NCBI GenBank assembly: GCA_025716815.1
Contig: JAIXMN010000001.1
Span: 2,356,001 to 2,420,000, forward strand
Direction of reading: 5' to 3'
Length of the DNA: 64,000 nt
Origin: Dichotomocladium elegans
Taxonomy: Eukaryota; Mucoromycota; Mucoromycetes; Mucorales; Lichtheimiaceae
The notes beneath the pieces were generated by a model. The model made no database searches, was not told the DNA's origin, and was given only the letters and a program-made list of their open reading frames with translations. Shown here one piece after another: positions 46,877 to 59,051 of the stretch. Made by a program: the position numbers and the translations under genes. Numbering within the stretch: the first letter of the stretch is position 1; the number at the start of each line of letters is the position of its first letter.

Positions 46877-49800
46877 ATGAGAAACCATATTGACGACGAC
46901 GAAGTGCCATACGACGAGGAGGAAGAAATTGATGATGTTGACGAAGACGACGAAGACGAAGAGGAAGAGGACGACGAAGAAGAAGCAGTATGTGTCTCCT
47001 ACTGGTGATGGGCACGATTAATCTCACCCATGACGTCTATTGAACAGCGCCCACGCAAACGTGCTGCCAACCCTTTCATTGATGAAATGGCATTAGTCGA
47101 TGAAGACGAAGAAGAGGAAGAAGAGGAAGAAGAATACGGACGTGAAGGTCAGTTTTTGTACATGCACCTGCTTTCGTTTTCGGTTTCGCTGATTCCGTTT
47201 TGCAACCTGAAGATGGCTTCATCGATGAGGAACCCGAGGAAATACCATCAGAGTCAGCCATGCAGCGGCGACATTTGGATTTGGATCGACGTCGCCGTGA
47301 AATGGAAGGCATGGACGATGAACAAGTCGCTGCATTTTACGCACAAAAATACGGTGGTCGACGATCACAAGCATTCAAATCTTCTGAGGAGATCCCGCAG
47401 CAACTTTTACTTCCAAGCGTAAATGACCCTAATCTCTGGATGGTCAAATGCAAGGTGTGTTGAAAGAAGAATGCGAAAAGTAACCGTTGCTGAATGGGAT
47501 ATGTATAAAGATTGGCAAAGAACGTGACATCATTCTTGGTATGATGAAGCGCTACTTTGATCGCCAGTATAGTGATATGCCGTTGGAGACGTTTTCTGCT
47601 TTTGCAAGAGAGTCCCTCAAGGGATACGTTTATATTGAAGCCCGTCGTCTTGCTCATGTGCAACAGGTATTCATAATGGCTCATGTCGACTCAAGAAAAG
47701 GAGCAGCGCTCACAAGAAAGTAGGCAATTGCAAATATCCCCAATATCTTCCAATCAAGCTTGATGTTGGTACCAATCAAGGATATGATTGATTCTATCAA
47801 TATTCAAAAGAAGGAAACCGAGATACCCATTGGAGGATGGGTGAGAGTCAAAAGAGGCGTTTACACTGGCGATCTTGGAAAAGTGCTTGAGATCTCTGAC
47901 TCTCAAGACTCGGCTGTCATAAAACTTATTCCACGCCTTGCGCTGGAGCCTCAGGAGGAGGATCTCGATCGTAAGCGCAAAAAAGGATCGTCGATGCTGC
48001 GACCGCCCCAGAGATTTTTCAATCCAGAGCGGCTAGGAAAGCGACACATGGCCAGTCTACAGAAAAAAGGTCCCTATTGGGTGCTTGGCACAGACAGCTT
48101 TCGCGATGGCTACCTTGAGAAAAATATGAAAATATCATCTTTACAGATCGAGGATGTTAGTCCATCGCTTGAGGAAATCACCAAATTCATTGGCGATTCT
48201 GCGGGAGAAGACGGTGATCGCGGTTTGGATGCAGCATCACTTCAAGCAGTAAACGATGCTCAAGCTTCATCGCTATTGCAGACCGGCGATACTGTCGAGG
48301 TTATCGAAGGTGACATGATCCACAGCGTTGGTACCATTGATAGCGTGAACGACACATCCGTTGCGGTCAATGTGAATGTCGGTGGCGTCAGTAAACGAGT
48401 TACACTTCCAGCAAGGCAAATTCGCAAAAAATTCAATGCGGGTGACCATGTCAAAGTCATTCATGGCCTTCGAAAAGATGAAAGCGGCATGATCGTAAAG
48501 GTGGAAGGCAACGTCGTGACGATGATATCGGATGCGTCAATGGATGAGATCAAAGTCTTCACGAAAGATCTGCGGGAGGCCGCGGAAGTTGCACTAGGCA
48601 AGACTGCAATGGGTGAATACGAGCTACATGATCTTGTGCAGATAGAGTAAGTTACTATGGCATCCTAATTGATAAGGTTGACAGATTTGTTTCCCTCTTT
48701 CTAGCTCGCACGCGGTCGGTGTCATTATCAAAGTGGATAAGAATACTCTCAAGGTGCTCACTCAGAACGGGGATGTTCGTACTCTAGAACCGCATCTTAT
48801 TACCAGCAAACTTGACAGCAAAAGAGCTATTGCCACAGACGGAGGAGGGAACAGTATCCGGTCTGGAGACACAGTGATTGAAGCACGTGGTGAACGAAGG
48901 ACATGTACCATTTTGCATGTTTGGCGCCATTTAGTCTTCTTACATTCCCGCGAGAATATGTCAGATTACGGTGTATGGGTATCGCCGACGCGATCGGTTA
49001 TAAGTATGGCTTCTAAGGACCGGCCACAATCGAATGTGAGTTTCTTTTTTTGATGTGATATGTAACTTTTCAATAACTTGTTGCAAAGATGCCTCCGCCA
49101 AACCGTCCCTTGCAGCGCGGAGCACCAAACCAACGAGGAGGTTTTGATGGGCGAGGACGTGGCCGTGGCGGTCGTGGCGGATTCTTCGGACATGGACGTG
49201 GTGGCCGAGATAATCTTATTTCGAAAACGGTTCGGATTACTCAGGGACCACATAAAGGCTACATTGGCATTGTCAAGGATTCTACAGAGACCATGGCGAG
49301 AGTTGAATTACATACAAATTGTAAAGTCGTTAACGTAGATAAGACAAAACTCGTGCTTGTCGATGCCCACGGCGGTACCTTGGGCCCAGTTGTCCAAACC
49401 GACAGAATGGCCACGCCGGATACAGGATTTGCAGCTCCACGCGCCCTCGGAACGCCTAAGCGCTATGGTGACAGCTCAATGACACCTAAACGCTATGGCG
49501 ATGGATCAATGACACCGCGTCATCTTGCATCGGGTGCTCAAACTCCCGCATGGAATTTGAGCTCTCGGACACCAAACCCGCATGCTTCGGATGGTGGAAA
49601 AACTCCTGCATGGGACTTGGGAAGCAAGACTCCGAATCCATACTCATCCTTTTCAGATGGTTCAAAAACGCCAGCATGGGATTCTGGAAGCAAAACTCCA
49701 TCATGGAAAGCTGAGACCCCGCGATGGACTGCATCAGGTGGGAGGACACCTGGTTACAACGATTTTGGCAACAAATCGCCCACATGGAGCAGTCGCTACG

Positions 49801-50635
49801 ATGATCGTGAGACGGCTCCAACACCTGCACCTCATAATCTGGCACCATCGACGCCAGCGGTGAGTATCATAAATTTGCTTGATTCATTGTAGCTACCAAA
49901 CTCACAAATCTGAAAGGCTTTAAACAATGTTGCACCATCTCCAGCTCCATATCCACAGACACCTGGAGCAACCTTCCCCGAAACGCCTTACGACAGCGCA
50001 CCGACACCGTATGATGGAGCACCTACGCCTGGTGCGCACCTCGCACCCGCAACGCCTGCAGCTTTAAATGCACCTACTCCTGCTGCACATATGTTAAGCG
50101 CACCTACACCTGGTGGTTATATCCCATCTACTCCAGCAGGTACAGCACAGCCCCAGACACCATTTATGCCTACAGGCGGAGACTATGGACATATTGAAGA
50201 CCAGGGTAAGACGACTATGGCTATTTTTTAACATCTTCTGCTGACTATCATTCAATTTTAGTTGAAGATACTGGCGATTGGCCAATCGAAGACGTTGAGG
50301 TCAAACTTACATCGTCACATGGATCAGCCCAGAGAGGACAACTTGCTTCGATTACTTCAGTAGATAACACTGGCCGGACATGTATGATCAAACTCAATGA
50401 AGGCGGGTCACTGGTACAAATGCCCTTCAACAAAATGGAGCCAGTCCGACCGAGTAAACGGGATCCTATCAAAGTTATGCTGGGTCAGCACCGCGGTGGT
50501 ATTGGCGCGCTGATCGGTGTTGATGGACATGACGGTATTTTGCGGCTGAGAGGACAAGGATCCGCGTACAAATTTGTCAGCATCAATGCTATCGGCAAAT
50601 ATACAGGGACAGACATGGCAGATGGCATACTTTAA
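46877..50635 (+). CDS. SPT5: Transcription elongation factor Spt5
   Basis: Spt5, with Spt4, forms DSIF, which rides on RNA polymerase II, controls pausing and processivity, and recruits RNA-processing factors. The N-terminus is extremely acidic (46877-47140) as in all Spt5. The NGN domain follows (NLWMVKCK joined to IGKERDIILGMMKRYFD...GYVYIEARRLAHVQQ). KOW domains come next (GGWVRVKRGVYTGDLGKVLE, 47835-47900; VEVIEGDMIHSVGTI, 48296; FNAGDHVKVIHGLRKDESGM, 48432; VRITQGPHKGYIGIVKDS, 49226). The C-terminal repeat region (about 49400-50190) has many TP motifs of the types MTPKRYGD, KTPAWDxGSKTP and APTPxx, targets of Bur1/CDK9-type kinases. A last KOW (KRDPIKVMLGQHRGGIGALI) ends the protein. About nine introns. 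The ATG at 46877 opens the acidic tail. Confidence 0.93.
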
Positions 50636-51876
50636 TATCCTTACGGTGCAATAAATTGGACCTCCTCTTAAAGAAGTATTCATTGAACCCGGTGTGTCGC
50701 TTTTTCGATGCCAGTCTGTATCCCACTCATCCGTGATTATACTTTACCCTATTTTCTACACTTGAAGCCATATCCTGAAGTTGCTCAAAATGAAAAACAA
50801 ATTCGCATGATACAAGAAACACTGAGATCATCTCTTTTTTTATAGATTCACATTTTGTTATTAAAAAGAATTTTCTTTCATACGAGCATGGACGTGAGCT
50901 ATTGGTTGACAAATATGGTCGTCGTCAGCCTGTGCATCATCCTGCTGATTAGTCGCTTATTCTGGCGCAAGATCTATTTGTTCGACATCGTCGGAGGAAG
51001 CCTGAGCTTGCTCGTGTGCATAGTCCTAAGCGAAAGGGGATAGCAACGTATGCTAGCGAAGCCGGTGGAAACTATGATATGATGTCCGATATACAATATA
51101 TCAAGAAAATACATAAAGCGATTCTAATGACTGTGAAAGGAAGACGGGATTATAAGCCTATTCTGTCTTTGTACAGTTCCTCTACAATGTCCCAGAATAG
51201 GTTTTTTGACTGCCTCCATATATATGGTCTCATGTTAGTTACCATCCCTTGAAGGCCACCAAATACGGCAAGCTATCTTTACGTAGAGTATCCATCTTAT
51301 TATTAGTCTACAGCTTCATGGTAACAACGATGTTGGTGATCTATAATTGCTTCTCCAGAAGCTCCAAGAATATGATGCTGACTTCAAGACCTACCACACA
51401 ACACAAACAGTAAGTACGTGTTGCTTTCATTGTGGCGTATGATCCTCACCTGAGATTTGCAGTAAAAAGACCCCGTGCGGGTATAGGCGATTCTTCTAAC
51501 AATCGCTCTGTCCGATACGCCCAAACTTTGACCGGCCATGCCTTTGTCTTGCTCACTTCAGCGCTCGAAAAATCTCTCTGCTTCCTGATCATGCCCTGGA
51601 GATGGACACAGAATTCCAATCCTAGAACATATGATATAGTAAGCCTCGCTCTGACCGCAATGTAAATTGAAACGTACCAAATGCAGCGCAAGTTGGAAAG
51701 GTCGAATGACGGAGTTTTGGACCAGATGTCGCAGGATCACAAAAATAAAATGGCGTTTAGCCCAGGATACGTATAATAACAAATCAAATGTTACATGCAT
51801 CCACGGAAAGATGTCGCTTGGCAAATCCCTCTCTTCCTTTTGACTCTTTCTCTTTTATACACTTTTACATTCTCAA
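50636..51876 (+). other. Region of decayed or unrecognised ORFs, including a hydrophobic stretch
   Basis: Between SPT5 and the transposase remnant. A frame at 50888-51043 codes for two hydrophobic helices (MVVVSLCIILLISRLFW, FDIVGGSLSLLVCIVL). Another hydrophobic stretch is read at about 51285-51360 after a TACGTAG acceptor-like site (ILLLVYSFMVTTMLVIY). A further frame at 51432-51665 has no domain. This may be a small multi-pass membrane protein gene with introns, or a dead one. I could not build a continuous model and do not recognise a family. Confidence 0.3.
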
Positions 51877-52690
51877 ATGAGCAGCCTCTTCTTTTACGAA
51901 GATAGTCAAGGTCATGTCGTTGATGAAGAAATGCACTCTCCGCAATCCGTTTATTCTCTCATTGAATATCTACGAACCATACCTTGCAGAGATAACTCTG
52001 ACCTTATTACCACACACATTTCCAAGCGAAAGGATATAGACATTATGAAAGAAGCGGCGATCATTGACCAAGACATGGACAGATTTTTCAAACTGATGTT
52101 TGAGAAGGACTCGAGTACACCAGCTGCTAGGAATCTATGTTCGTTCAGCCCAGCGATGGGCATTACAGTACGAGAAGGACAGTGACAGAATCTTTAAGAA
52201 ACCTAACGCGAGTGGTCGTTTGCGTATTCTCAATGAAGAGCATAAGAGCGTTATTTTAGAGTGTGTTGATGAGAATCCATCCATTATCTTAGAGCAGCTG
52301 ATGGAGTAACTGCTCCAAAGATTTGAGGGTCTCAAAGTCTCTAAAACGACGCTCCACCGATTTATGAAATAGGAATGCAACTTGTCATTGAAAATTGGCA
52401 CGGCTTCAGCCTGTAGACGGGAATAGTGCTGCGAAGATCCAAGAGCACTTTGACTGCGTGCGCAGATGGAACAGGATTGACATCGATTGTAGAAAAAACT
52501 GCGTTTTTCTTGATGAGTCTGGATCCCATATTGATATGACACGTAGCATGGCATGTCCAAGAAAGGGTCTCCTGCAATGGTCACAATACCAAATGACAAG
52601 AGCAAAGAAACCACAATCTTGGGAGCAACCTCAGGATCAAGGATTATTAAATGTAGCTTGAGATCCCGCAATCACCAACCAAGAAAAGAA
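51877..52690 (+). pseudogene. Broken Tc1/mariner-IS630-type transposase
   Basis: An open N-terminal frame (from ATG 51877) leads to a helix-turn-helix region, but the sequence then jumps frame near 52135 (AARNL to IYVRSAQRWALQYEKD). It continues to HKSVILECVDENPSIILEQ, meets an in-frame TAA after LME, resumes with LQRFEGLKVSKTTLHRFMK, and meets another stop. Downstream pieces, again in other frames, give NCVFLDESGSHIDMTRSMAC, the DE(S/A)G-type DDE catalytic segment, and KGSPAMVTIPNDKSKETTILGA. This order is that of IS630/Tc1 transposases common in Mucoromycota. At least three frameshifts or stops make it inactive. Terminal inverted repeats were not identified by eye. Confidence 0.75.
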
Positions 52691-53780
52691 AGAGGGCTAG
52701 TCAATCCGAAGTTGCGAGCAAAGGAACTGTCACTGAACATTTCGAGGTGGTATGTGGTGTGGGTGGCAGCGGTGGTCTTGGTCGACTTGGTGGGGGCCCG
52801 TTCCGCAAGAAACTTCTCCCACCGAGGGTCGTCGAGCTGGAGGTTAGTGGTGGCGGGAGAGGCAAAGAACCTGGCTACGCTGTAGCCCAGAGGCTTCGGC
52901 ATGCGGTTGGCAAAGATGATCTTTGCCAGCAAAGCGCGTTCGGCGGGGGACTTGCCGCTGTGTTCGGAATTCCCTACAATGTCGGCGGAAAGAAGGTTAA
53001 AAGACTGACGGGGTTCACCCCATCAGCCTTGAGCTTTTTAATAAGCTCGTCCTGAAAGTCTACATGCACAAGAAGTGCGACAATTCCGTTGGCAGGGAAC
53101 TAGACATCCAAGATGCGGGACTGCGCCACCTTAAGCATGGCAAGCATTTGCCGTACTTTGTGGTGGCGTAGATGGCGACGGCACAGGATGTACACAAAGG
53201 CATACTTGGACGTGCCCAAAGCCTACTTGGATGCCCTAAAGGCCTGGGTCTTGGCGGGCTTCTTTGCTGCTATCTTCCTTTCCACTGAGGGAGGCAGGTG
53301 CTTGGCGGATACTGTCGCCCAGGAGGAGCTAGCAGTAGATGTGGTATTGATGCTAGCCTTGGGGCAGCATGCTTGGGCTTGGGACCGACGGTCGTTATGT
53401 TGGGCGCGCTGACGGGGGCACGTGTTGCTTTCTTGCCCTTGATGTGCTGCGTGACGGCCAGATCACGTGGTTGTCTGGCAGGGGCGGAGGTCGCAGCAGG
53501 AAGTTGCTGTAGGTAAGCTGCTTGTTGCAGCTCCATCGCCTCTAGTTTCGCTCGGAGGCGAACGACAGTGTTTTCGAGAAGCTCGATAGTCGCCAGGAGG
53601 TCGGGTACCCGGTTCCTGGGACAGATGCGTCGGTCTGCCAAGGAAATCCACTTTGTCCATGGAGAAGTCAAAATCCACTATGGTATGGAACTTCTTGTTA
53701 GTCTCTTCGGTCGGTCGAATGATTTCGCTGATGCCGCAGCGACGGATGGTTGGGATTCGTGAGTGGATGCTGGGGTCGCT
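52672..53780 (-). pseudogene. Decayed gag/ORF1-like retroelement ORF
   Basis: The minus strand carries in-order coding fragments in shifting frames. A start-like piece has EIIRPTEETNKKFHTIVDFD and MDKVDFLGRP (53730-53630). A heptad-like segment follows, LLATIELLENTVVRLRAKLE and MELQQAAYLQQLP (about 53600-53510), then a basic Pro/Ala/Lys-rich stretch. At 52932-52672 is a frame with LGYSVARFFASPATTNLQLD and DDPRWEKFLAERAPTKSTKT. A coiled coil followed by a basic region is typical of LINE or retroelement ORF1/gag proteins. It lies on the 3' side of LINE copy 1 and has no ORF2 attached, so it is probably a separate fragment. Identity as ORF1 is an inference. Confidence 0.45.
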
Positions 53781-53843
53781 TTGCTTAAAAACCCTAATTC
53801 CAAAAAAAAAAAAAGTGTGGAGTATCGGAAAGAGAGAGTGGTT

Positions 53844-56410
53844 GTTTCGTGATGTATATAGATCATTTATTCCACGGTATTCTGTCCGTCGCCGCGTTTG
53901 GCATTGTTGGCCACCCTGTGGTGCGTGTGGAGGGGAATACAAAGGGGAAAACGCCATTGACATGCACCAGAGGAGAAAGAAAGAAAGAAAACGAGTGTAG
54001 CTAAATTGTGAGGATAAAAGAGGAATAGGTGGGAGGCAGAGAGGAAAAGGGCATGCCTGAAAAAACTCTAAGCTATGCGAGGGAGATGCTGGAGGACGGT
54101 CAAGGAGTATAGCTGTAAAGAAGTAGGACGGAAAAGGAAGGTAGTTAGTAACACAAGTAATCGTGATAGATCTGCATGAATGAAGAATGCGGGGGGGGAA
54201 TACAGCGGGGATAAAATTGAAGTACATTTTCTAAACGGGGCGGGGAATTTTGCGGGTGACCTTCTGTGAGGCCTCGAGAAGAAGAAAACAATGGGGACGT
54301 TCGTCTGTAAAAGGAGTGGTGGAGGTGAGTTCATCAATAAGTTTTAAAGAGAAAGAAGAGTCGACCAGAGTGTGCGCCACTTTGGCTGGGAGAAGATTCA
54401 GGGCGGCTTCGACGGCGCTCAGACTAGCGGAGGGATCCGGAATCAGGATAGAAAGAGACCAACGAAACGACCGAAGATGCTCTTGTAAAAGAGGACATGT
54501 AGAGAAATGATCCCAATTTGCCCGAGGGCAACCACACTGGCAGTCGACTGACGGTGTTAGAGGCAACCAGGCCAGCCGCCACTTGACCAAGCGATGACGT
54601 TCCTTTCTGGTGCACGGCAACAAGAGAGTTGGGTCCCAAGCAGGTTTACAAATTACTCGCTTCACCGTAACATACTTGTTCGGCGTGGCGATTAACTTGT
54701 CAATGAGGGTTTACATGGTTTTCGCCACCACAATCGGCGCAAGCTCTTGGGGGGTCAGGCCCCGTAATGAGTGTCCGAACATGCTTCCAGAGTGCATTGC
54801 GCCGAAGGGGGAACCAACGGACCTCGCTCAGGGGAGCAGCAGAGCTTCAGGAACATACAGGCAAATAGTGTACTGCGCGGAAGTGTGCGTGCACGAAGAA
54901 CAAACTTCGTTTAAAAAATTTGATAACGAAGGTGCATAGGGGGAAGCGCTGCAAGCAGGTGAATAGTAATAGTGCCAAGGGCCTTCTCAGCTGGCGAACG
55001 GCACAAGGCCATTCGGAGACACTGCTGCTGCATCTCGTCAACGTCGAGAGTTCTTTGACACCAAAGAAAGAAATAGGAAGGCCATACTCCATCACGGGAC
55101 GCACAAAGATCTTGTACGCCCTAAGAGCCGAGGAGATGCCAAAGCCATACATGTGTACGCCAGACGCCCGAAGCTGACTCATTGCTGCGAAAGCCCGTAG
55201 AGCAGACTGTTCCACAAGCAAGCCGCGGTCAATCCCATGGCGAGAAAACGGAATACCAAGGTATCGGAATTTTGAACAAGTGGGGATCGGCGTCTCGTAG
55301 AGACAAAATTCTGAATCAGGCGGCGCATTCAGGACCTCACACTTTGTTGGGTTCCATCGATATCCAAGGAGATTCGAGTGTTGTTCGGCGGCCAACAGCA
55401 GATGCTGCATACCGCGAGTGGTGCGTGCCGCAAGGGCTACATCATCCGCATACAGCAAGCAGTTGATCGGAACAAAAGAAGAGGGGGTCCCAGCCCCATG
55501 CTCAAGGTCGGTGGGGATAAGGTAAGGATTGTAGGGGTCGCGTAAGTCGTCAATAAGAGAACGGGGGGAAGCATGAACGGTGTTAAAAGTAAAAGGCCAC
55601 CTTGAGCTCTAATTGAGGGACTGGGAAGAAGGAGGGGAAGGTACACGCACAAGATGTGGGGATGTTGAAACCAACCGCAAAAGACGCGGAAGGGAATCAA
55701 TGAAGATAGAATAAAGAAAAGGAGATAAAATACTTCCTTGCAGTACGCCGTGCCGGGGGTGAATTTCCCGGGATGCTACATTCATGTGGATCACCGTGAC
55801 AATAATGTCAGCAAAGAGGTTCTGAAGTAGCGTGAGCAGAGGCGCCGCCAGAAAGTGACGGAGCGAATCCTATATAACAAGCCGATTGGCACTGTCATAC
55901 GCAGTCTTGATATCCAAGAAGACAACAACAGGAGGAATCTGCTCCGATCCCTCTTGGCGCGAATATGATTGCATCAGCTCCTGGAGGCAAGCCGCTTGAT
56001 CCAACGTGCCTCGAGGTGCCACAGACCCGCCGAACACGCGTTCCATATGGGACGCCATGTCATTGGCAGCCTGCAACGGTCCCTCAGGAAACGAAATCAT
56101 GACGTTGGTGCGTTGGCGCATTCGCATCCGTTTCACCGCGGCCGTCATTTCTGTAGGATCAGCCTGCAGCTGTTGACAAAGGTCAATCCAGAATTGCCGC
56201 TGAGCAGCCCGTACCGCTTTCCGAAATGCTGCACATGCAGCAAGCCATTCGCGGTGGGCGGTAATGCGTTCGATACCATGACGAGAACAAGCGAGCTGTG
56301 AACCCACTTTTTTCTACTGTTTTTAAGGTGCTGAAGACGGCTGCTTCAAAACCACTTGTGGCTGTCGAGACGAGGACGAGTGCGCCCTACACTCTTGTTC
56401 AAGGCAGTGT
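53844..56410 (-). mobile_element. LINE copy 1, 5'-truncated and internally deleted
   Basis: Minus-strand non-LTR element with strong identity to the copy at 59058-62901. The homology starts at its 3' end (plus-strand GTTTCGTGATGTA at 53844) and stops abruptly at 56410 (AAGGCAGTGT). Relative to the intact copy it lacks 390 bases, which removes 130 codons between SVAPR and GTLDQ, including the RT fingers. Frameshifts and stops break the rest, for example a stop after the YDSANRLVI block near 55870 and a frame change near 55040. Surviving motifs include VVVFLDIKTAYD, HGVLQGSILSPFLY, LLYADDVALAAR and the C-terminal Cys-rich CQCGCPRANWDHFSTCPLL. It is inactive. Confidence 0.85.
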
Positions 56411-56869
56411 GACCGGTCGGTACAACTATATGAAAGAATATGCTCCGTGTAGCAGTAGCTACAGTGACGGGTCACTCTCGACCGACGACCAAGATACTAC
56501 AAGAATAAAGATCACGATCAAGACCGCATCTCCGGCGACAATATTATGTACCCATGCTCACTTTCTCTGTACGACGATCCTATATGTATACCACTGTAAT
56601 TACCCCGTTACTGTTTATTATATAAACAAAGATGCCCTGTGACGTCGGGCATCCCCACGTTGTATTATTATAATCATCGTTCTTCTCGTCGCGTTCGCGC
56701 TTCCTCCACGCTGTATATCAGACGCTCTTTGTAAGTACTCGCACAACAGTGCCTGTACTGTTACACTCCGGGGATACAACAGTAGTAAGAATAGAGGGGA
56801 TGAATGTTAAGGTGGCAGAGGGGATAATAATAGAGAATACAAAGGGCAAGAGGATAGTATAACGGGATT
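56411..56869. other. Unassigned DNA between LINE copy 1 and the tandem repeat array
   Basis: This sequence begins exactly where LINE homology ends. It contains a 7-base-pair perfect hairpin (GATGCCC at 56631-56637 and GGGCATC at 56647-56653, nine-base loop) and ends near a CCGGGGATACAACA motif (about 56770). It has the look of retroelement terminal DNA, possibly part of a solo LTR (TGT...ACA ends), but no target duplication was found. No gene seen. Confidence 0.3.
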
Positions 56870-59051
56870 ATTCACTCGCAAAATCGGGCTCTTTGATCGC
56901 GTCGACCGACTCAAAAAATCGATATGGTCAAAGAAAGAAAATACCAAAAGGTGTGCAAATCAAGCGATGGCAATAGATGACTTCTCTGTTTCGTCACAGC
57001 AATAAGCTCAAACTGTGGGTTCTGAAGGTTGGGTAAAAAAAAACTATAGGGATAATCCTTATGGATAGAAGTGACCAAAAAGTGAAAGAGATACTCTTGA
57101 TGATGTTATTTGTTCCACCACTGTGGTCTAATTATTCGTTGCTTCTAGACTAAGAAGATTGATCTCTGCTAAGTAAGTTGAATAATGAAAGATTAGCATA
57201 GAAGGCATATAAAAAAAAAATTGACTAAAAGGAAAACGCTAACGGAGGGGAAGATTCCAAAGAAATACACTAAACGTGATGATAAATGAAGGACTAAAAT
57301 AGTGTGCGGAATGATAGATGGCGTGAGCATAAAGTGATGCTAATGATTTAGCGAAATAACTGGTCAACGTCCGAAAAGGAAAGAAAAGGAAGTCAGAAAA
57401 GAGAATAATTTGATCAGACCGGAAAAACGGTCACGTGATGAAAGTCGAGGGGTCGCGTTCATAGTGAACGTTCCGTTCTTGAAAACGGAAGGCATCGGCC
57501 GGAAGAAAATGACCATACCGTGTCAAATGTGACACGTCGGTACAGTATATATATAAAGAAAGCTCCGGGTACAGTTTACTTGAAAGGTAAACCAAAACAG
57601 AAGGGGTACGTAAAATGAAAAGAAGGGGTAATGAGATATACAGAAATTATCCGCTCATAGAATCGGGTTCTTTGATTGCGTCGACCGACTCCAAAAATCG
57701 ATACACTCAAAGAAGGGGTTTCCAAAAGGTATGTTTAATCAAACAAAATAAAGACTGATTCCTCTACTTCAATACAGAGTGAATCTCAAAAGGGGTTCTG
57801 AAGGTGGGTGAAATGAATATTCCAATAAAAGTTCTTCGTCCTGGAAAAAAGAAGACCTCGTTCTAGCTTCTCTCCTCGCTGTCTAAATACTCGTTGCTTC
57901 TAAGCTAAAAGAATGATTTCGACTAAATAAATTGGATAATAAAGAGTGGTCATAGAGGGCATATAAAACATAGGCTTAAGCTAAACGTTAACGGAGAAGG
58001 TTCCAATGAAAATATACTAAGCACCATGATAAAGAAGGGACTAAAATGGCGCGCGGAATGATAGATAGTGTGAGCATAAAATGACGCTAATGATTTAGCG
58101 AAATAACTGATCAACGTCCGAAAAGGAAAGGAAAGGAAGTCAGAAACGAGAATAATTTGATCAGACCGGAAAAAGGGTCACGTGATGAAGGTCGAGGGGT
58201 CGTTTCATAGCGAATGTTCCGTTCTTGAAAACGGAAGGCATCGGCCGGAAGAGAATCACCACACCGTGTCAAATGTGACACGTCGGTACAGTATATATAT
58301 AAAGAAAGCTCCGGGTACAGTTTACTTGAAAGGTAAACCAAAACAAAAGGGGTACGTAAAATAAAAAAAAGGGTAATGAGATATACAGAAATGATCCGCT
58401 CGTAGAATCGGGTTCTTTGGTTGCGTCGACCGACTCCAAAAATCGATACACTCAAAGAAGGGGTTTCCAAAAGGTATGTGTAATCAAACAAAATAAAGAC
58501 TGATTCCTCTACTTCAATACAGAGTGAATCTCAAAAGGGGTTCTGAAGGTGGGTGAAATGAATATTCCAATAAAAGTTCTTCGTCTTGGCGAAAAAGAAG
58601 ACCTCGTTCTAGCTTCTCTCCTCGCTGTCTAAATACTCGTTGCTTCTAAGCTAAAAGAATGATTTCGACTAAATAAATTGGATAATAAAGAGTGGTCATA
58701 GAGGGCATATAAAACATAGGCTTAAGCTAAACGTTAACGGAGAAGGTTCCAATGAAAATATACTAAGCACCATGATAAAGAAGGGACTAAAATGGCGCGC
58801 GGAATGATAGATAGTGTGAGCATAAAATGACGCTAATGATTTAGCGAAATAACTGACGCTAATGATTTAGCGAAATAACTGATCAACGTCCGAAAAGGAA
58901 AGGAAAGGAAGTCAGAAACGAGAATAATTTGATGAGACGGGAAAAAGGGTCACGTGATGAAGATCGAGGGGGTCGTTTCATAGCGAACGTTCCGTTCTTG
59001 AAAACGGAAAGTGGTCGGCCGGAAGAGAATCGCCACACCGTGTCAAATGTA
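56870..59051. repeat. Tandem repeat array, unit about 745 bases, nearly three units
   Basis: Matching landmarks recur at regular distance. The CACGTGATGA motif starts at 57432, 58179 and 58951 (spacing 747 and 772). The AATCGGG(T/C)TCTTTG motif is at 56882, 57661 and 58406. Units 2 and 3 are almost identical; unit 1 is more diverged. Unit 3 has a 26-base internal duplication (ACGCTAATGATTTAGCGAAA...) just before 58880, which explains the longer spacing. Complete units carry a GTGTCAAATGTGACAC inverted repeat and TATATATATAAAG box. The third unit is cut off in the middle of this inverted repeat at 59050, where LINE DNA starts. No protein coding capacity is evident. Confidence 0.85.
58850..58881. 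repeat. 26-base direct duplication inside repeat unit 3
   Basis: The motif ACGCTAATGATTTAGCGAAATAACTG appears twice in succession (about 58829-58880), while units 1 and 2 have it once. It contains the palindrome CGCTAATGATTTAGCG. Confidence 0.8.

Noticed and set aside
53765..53815. TTAGGG next to a poly-T run, possible telomere repeat
   Set aside because: Only one TTAGGG is present, with no tandem repeats; it is not evidence of a telomere.
53463..54227. A 254-codon minus-strand frame overlapping LINE copy 1 3' end
   Set aside because: It runs through the LINE 3' UTR and into the flanking fragment, is rich in Phe/Ser/Pro from pyrimidine-rich DNA and has no domain; a chance frame.
58111..58491. 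126-codon minus-strand frame in the tandem repeat
   Set aside because: It is composed of repeat DNA, is not preserved in the neighbouring unit at equal length and lacks any domain.
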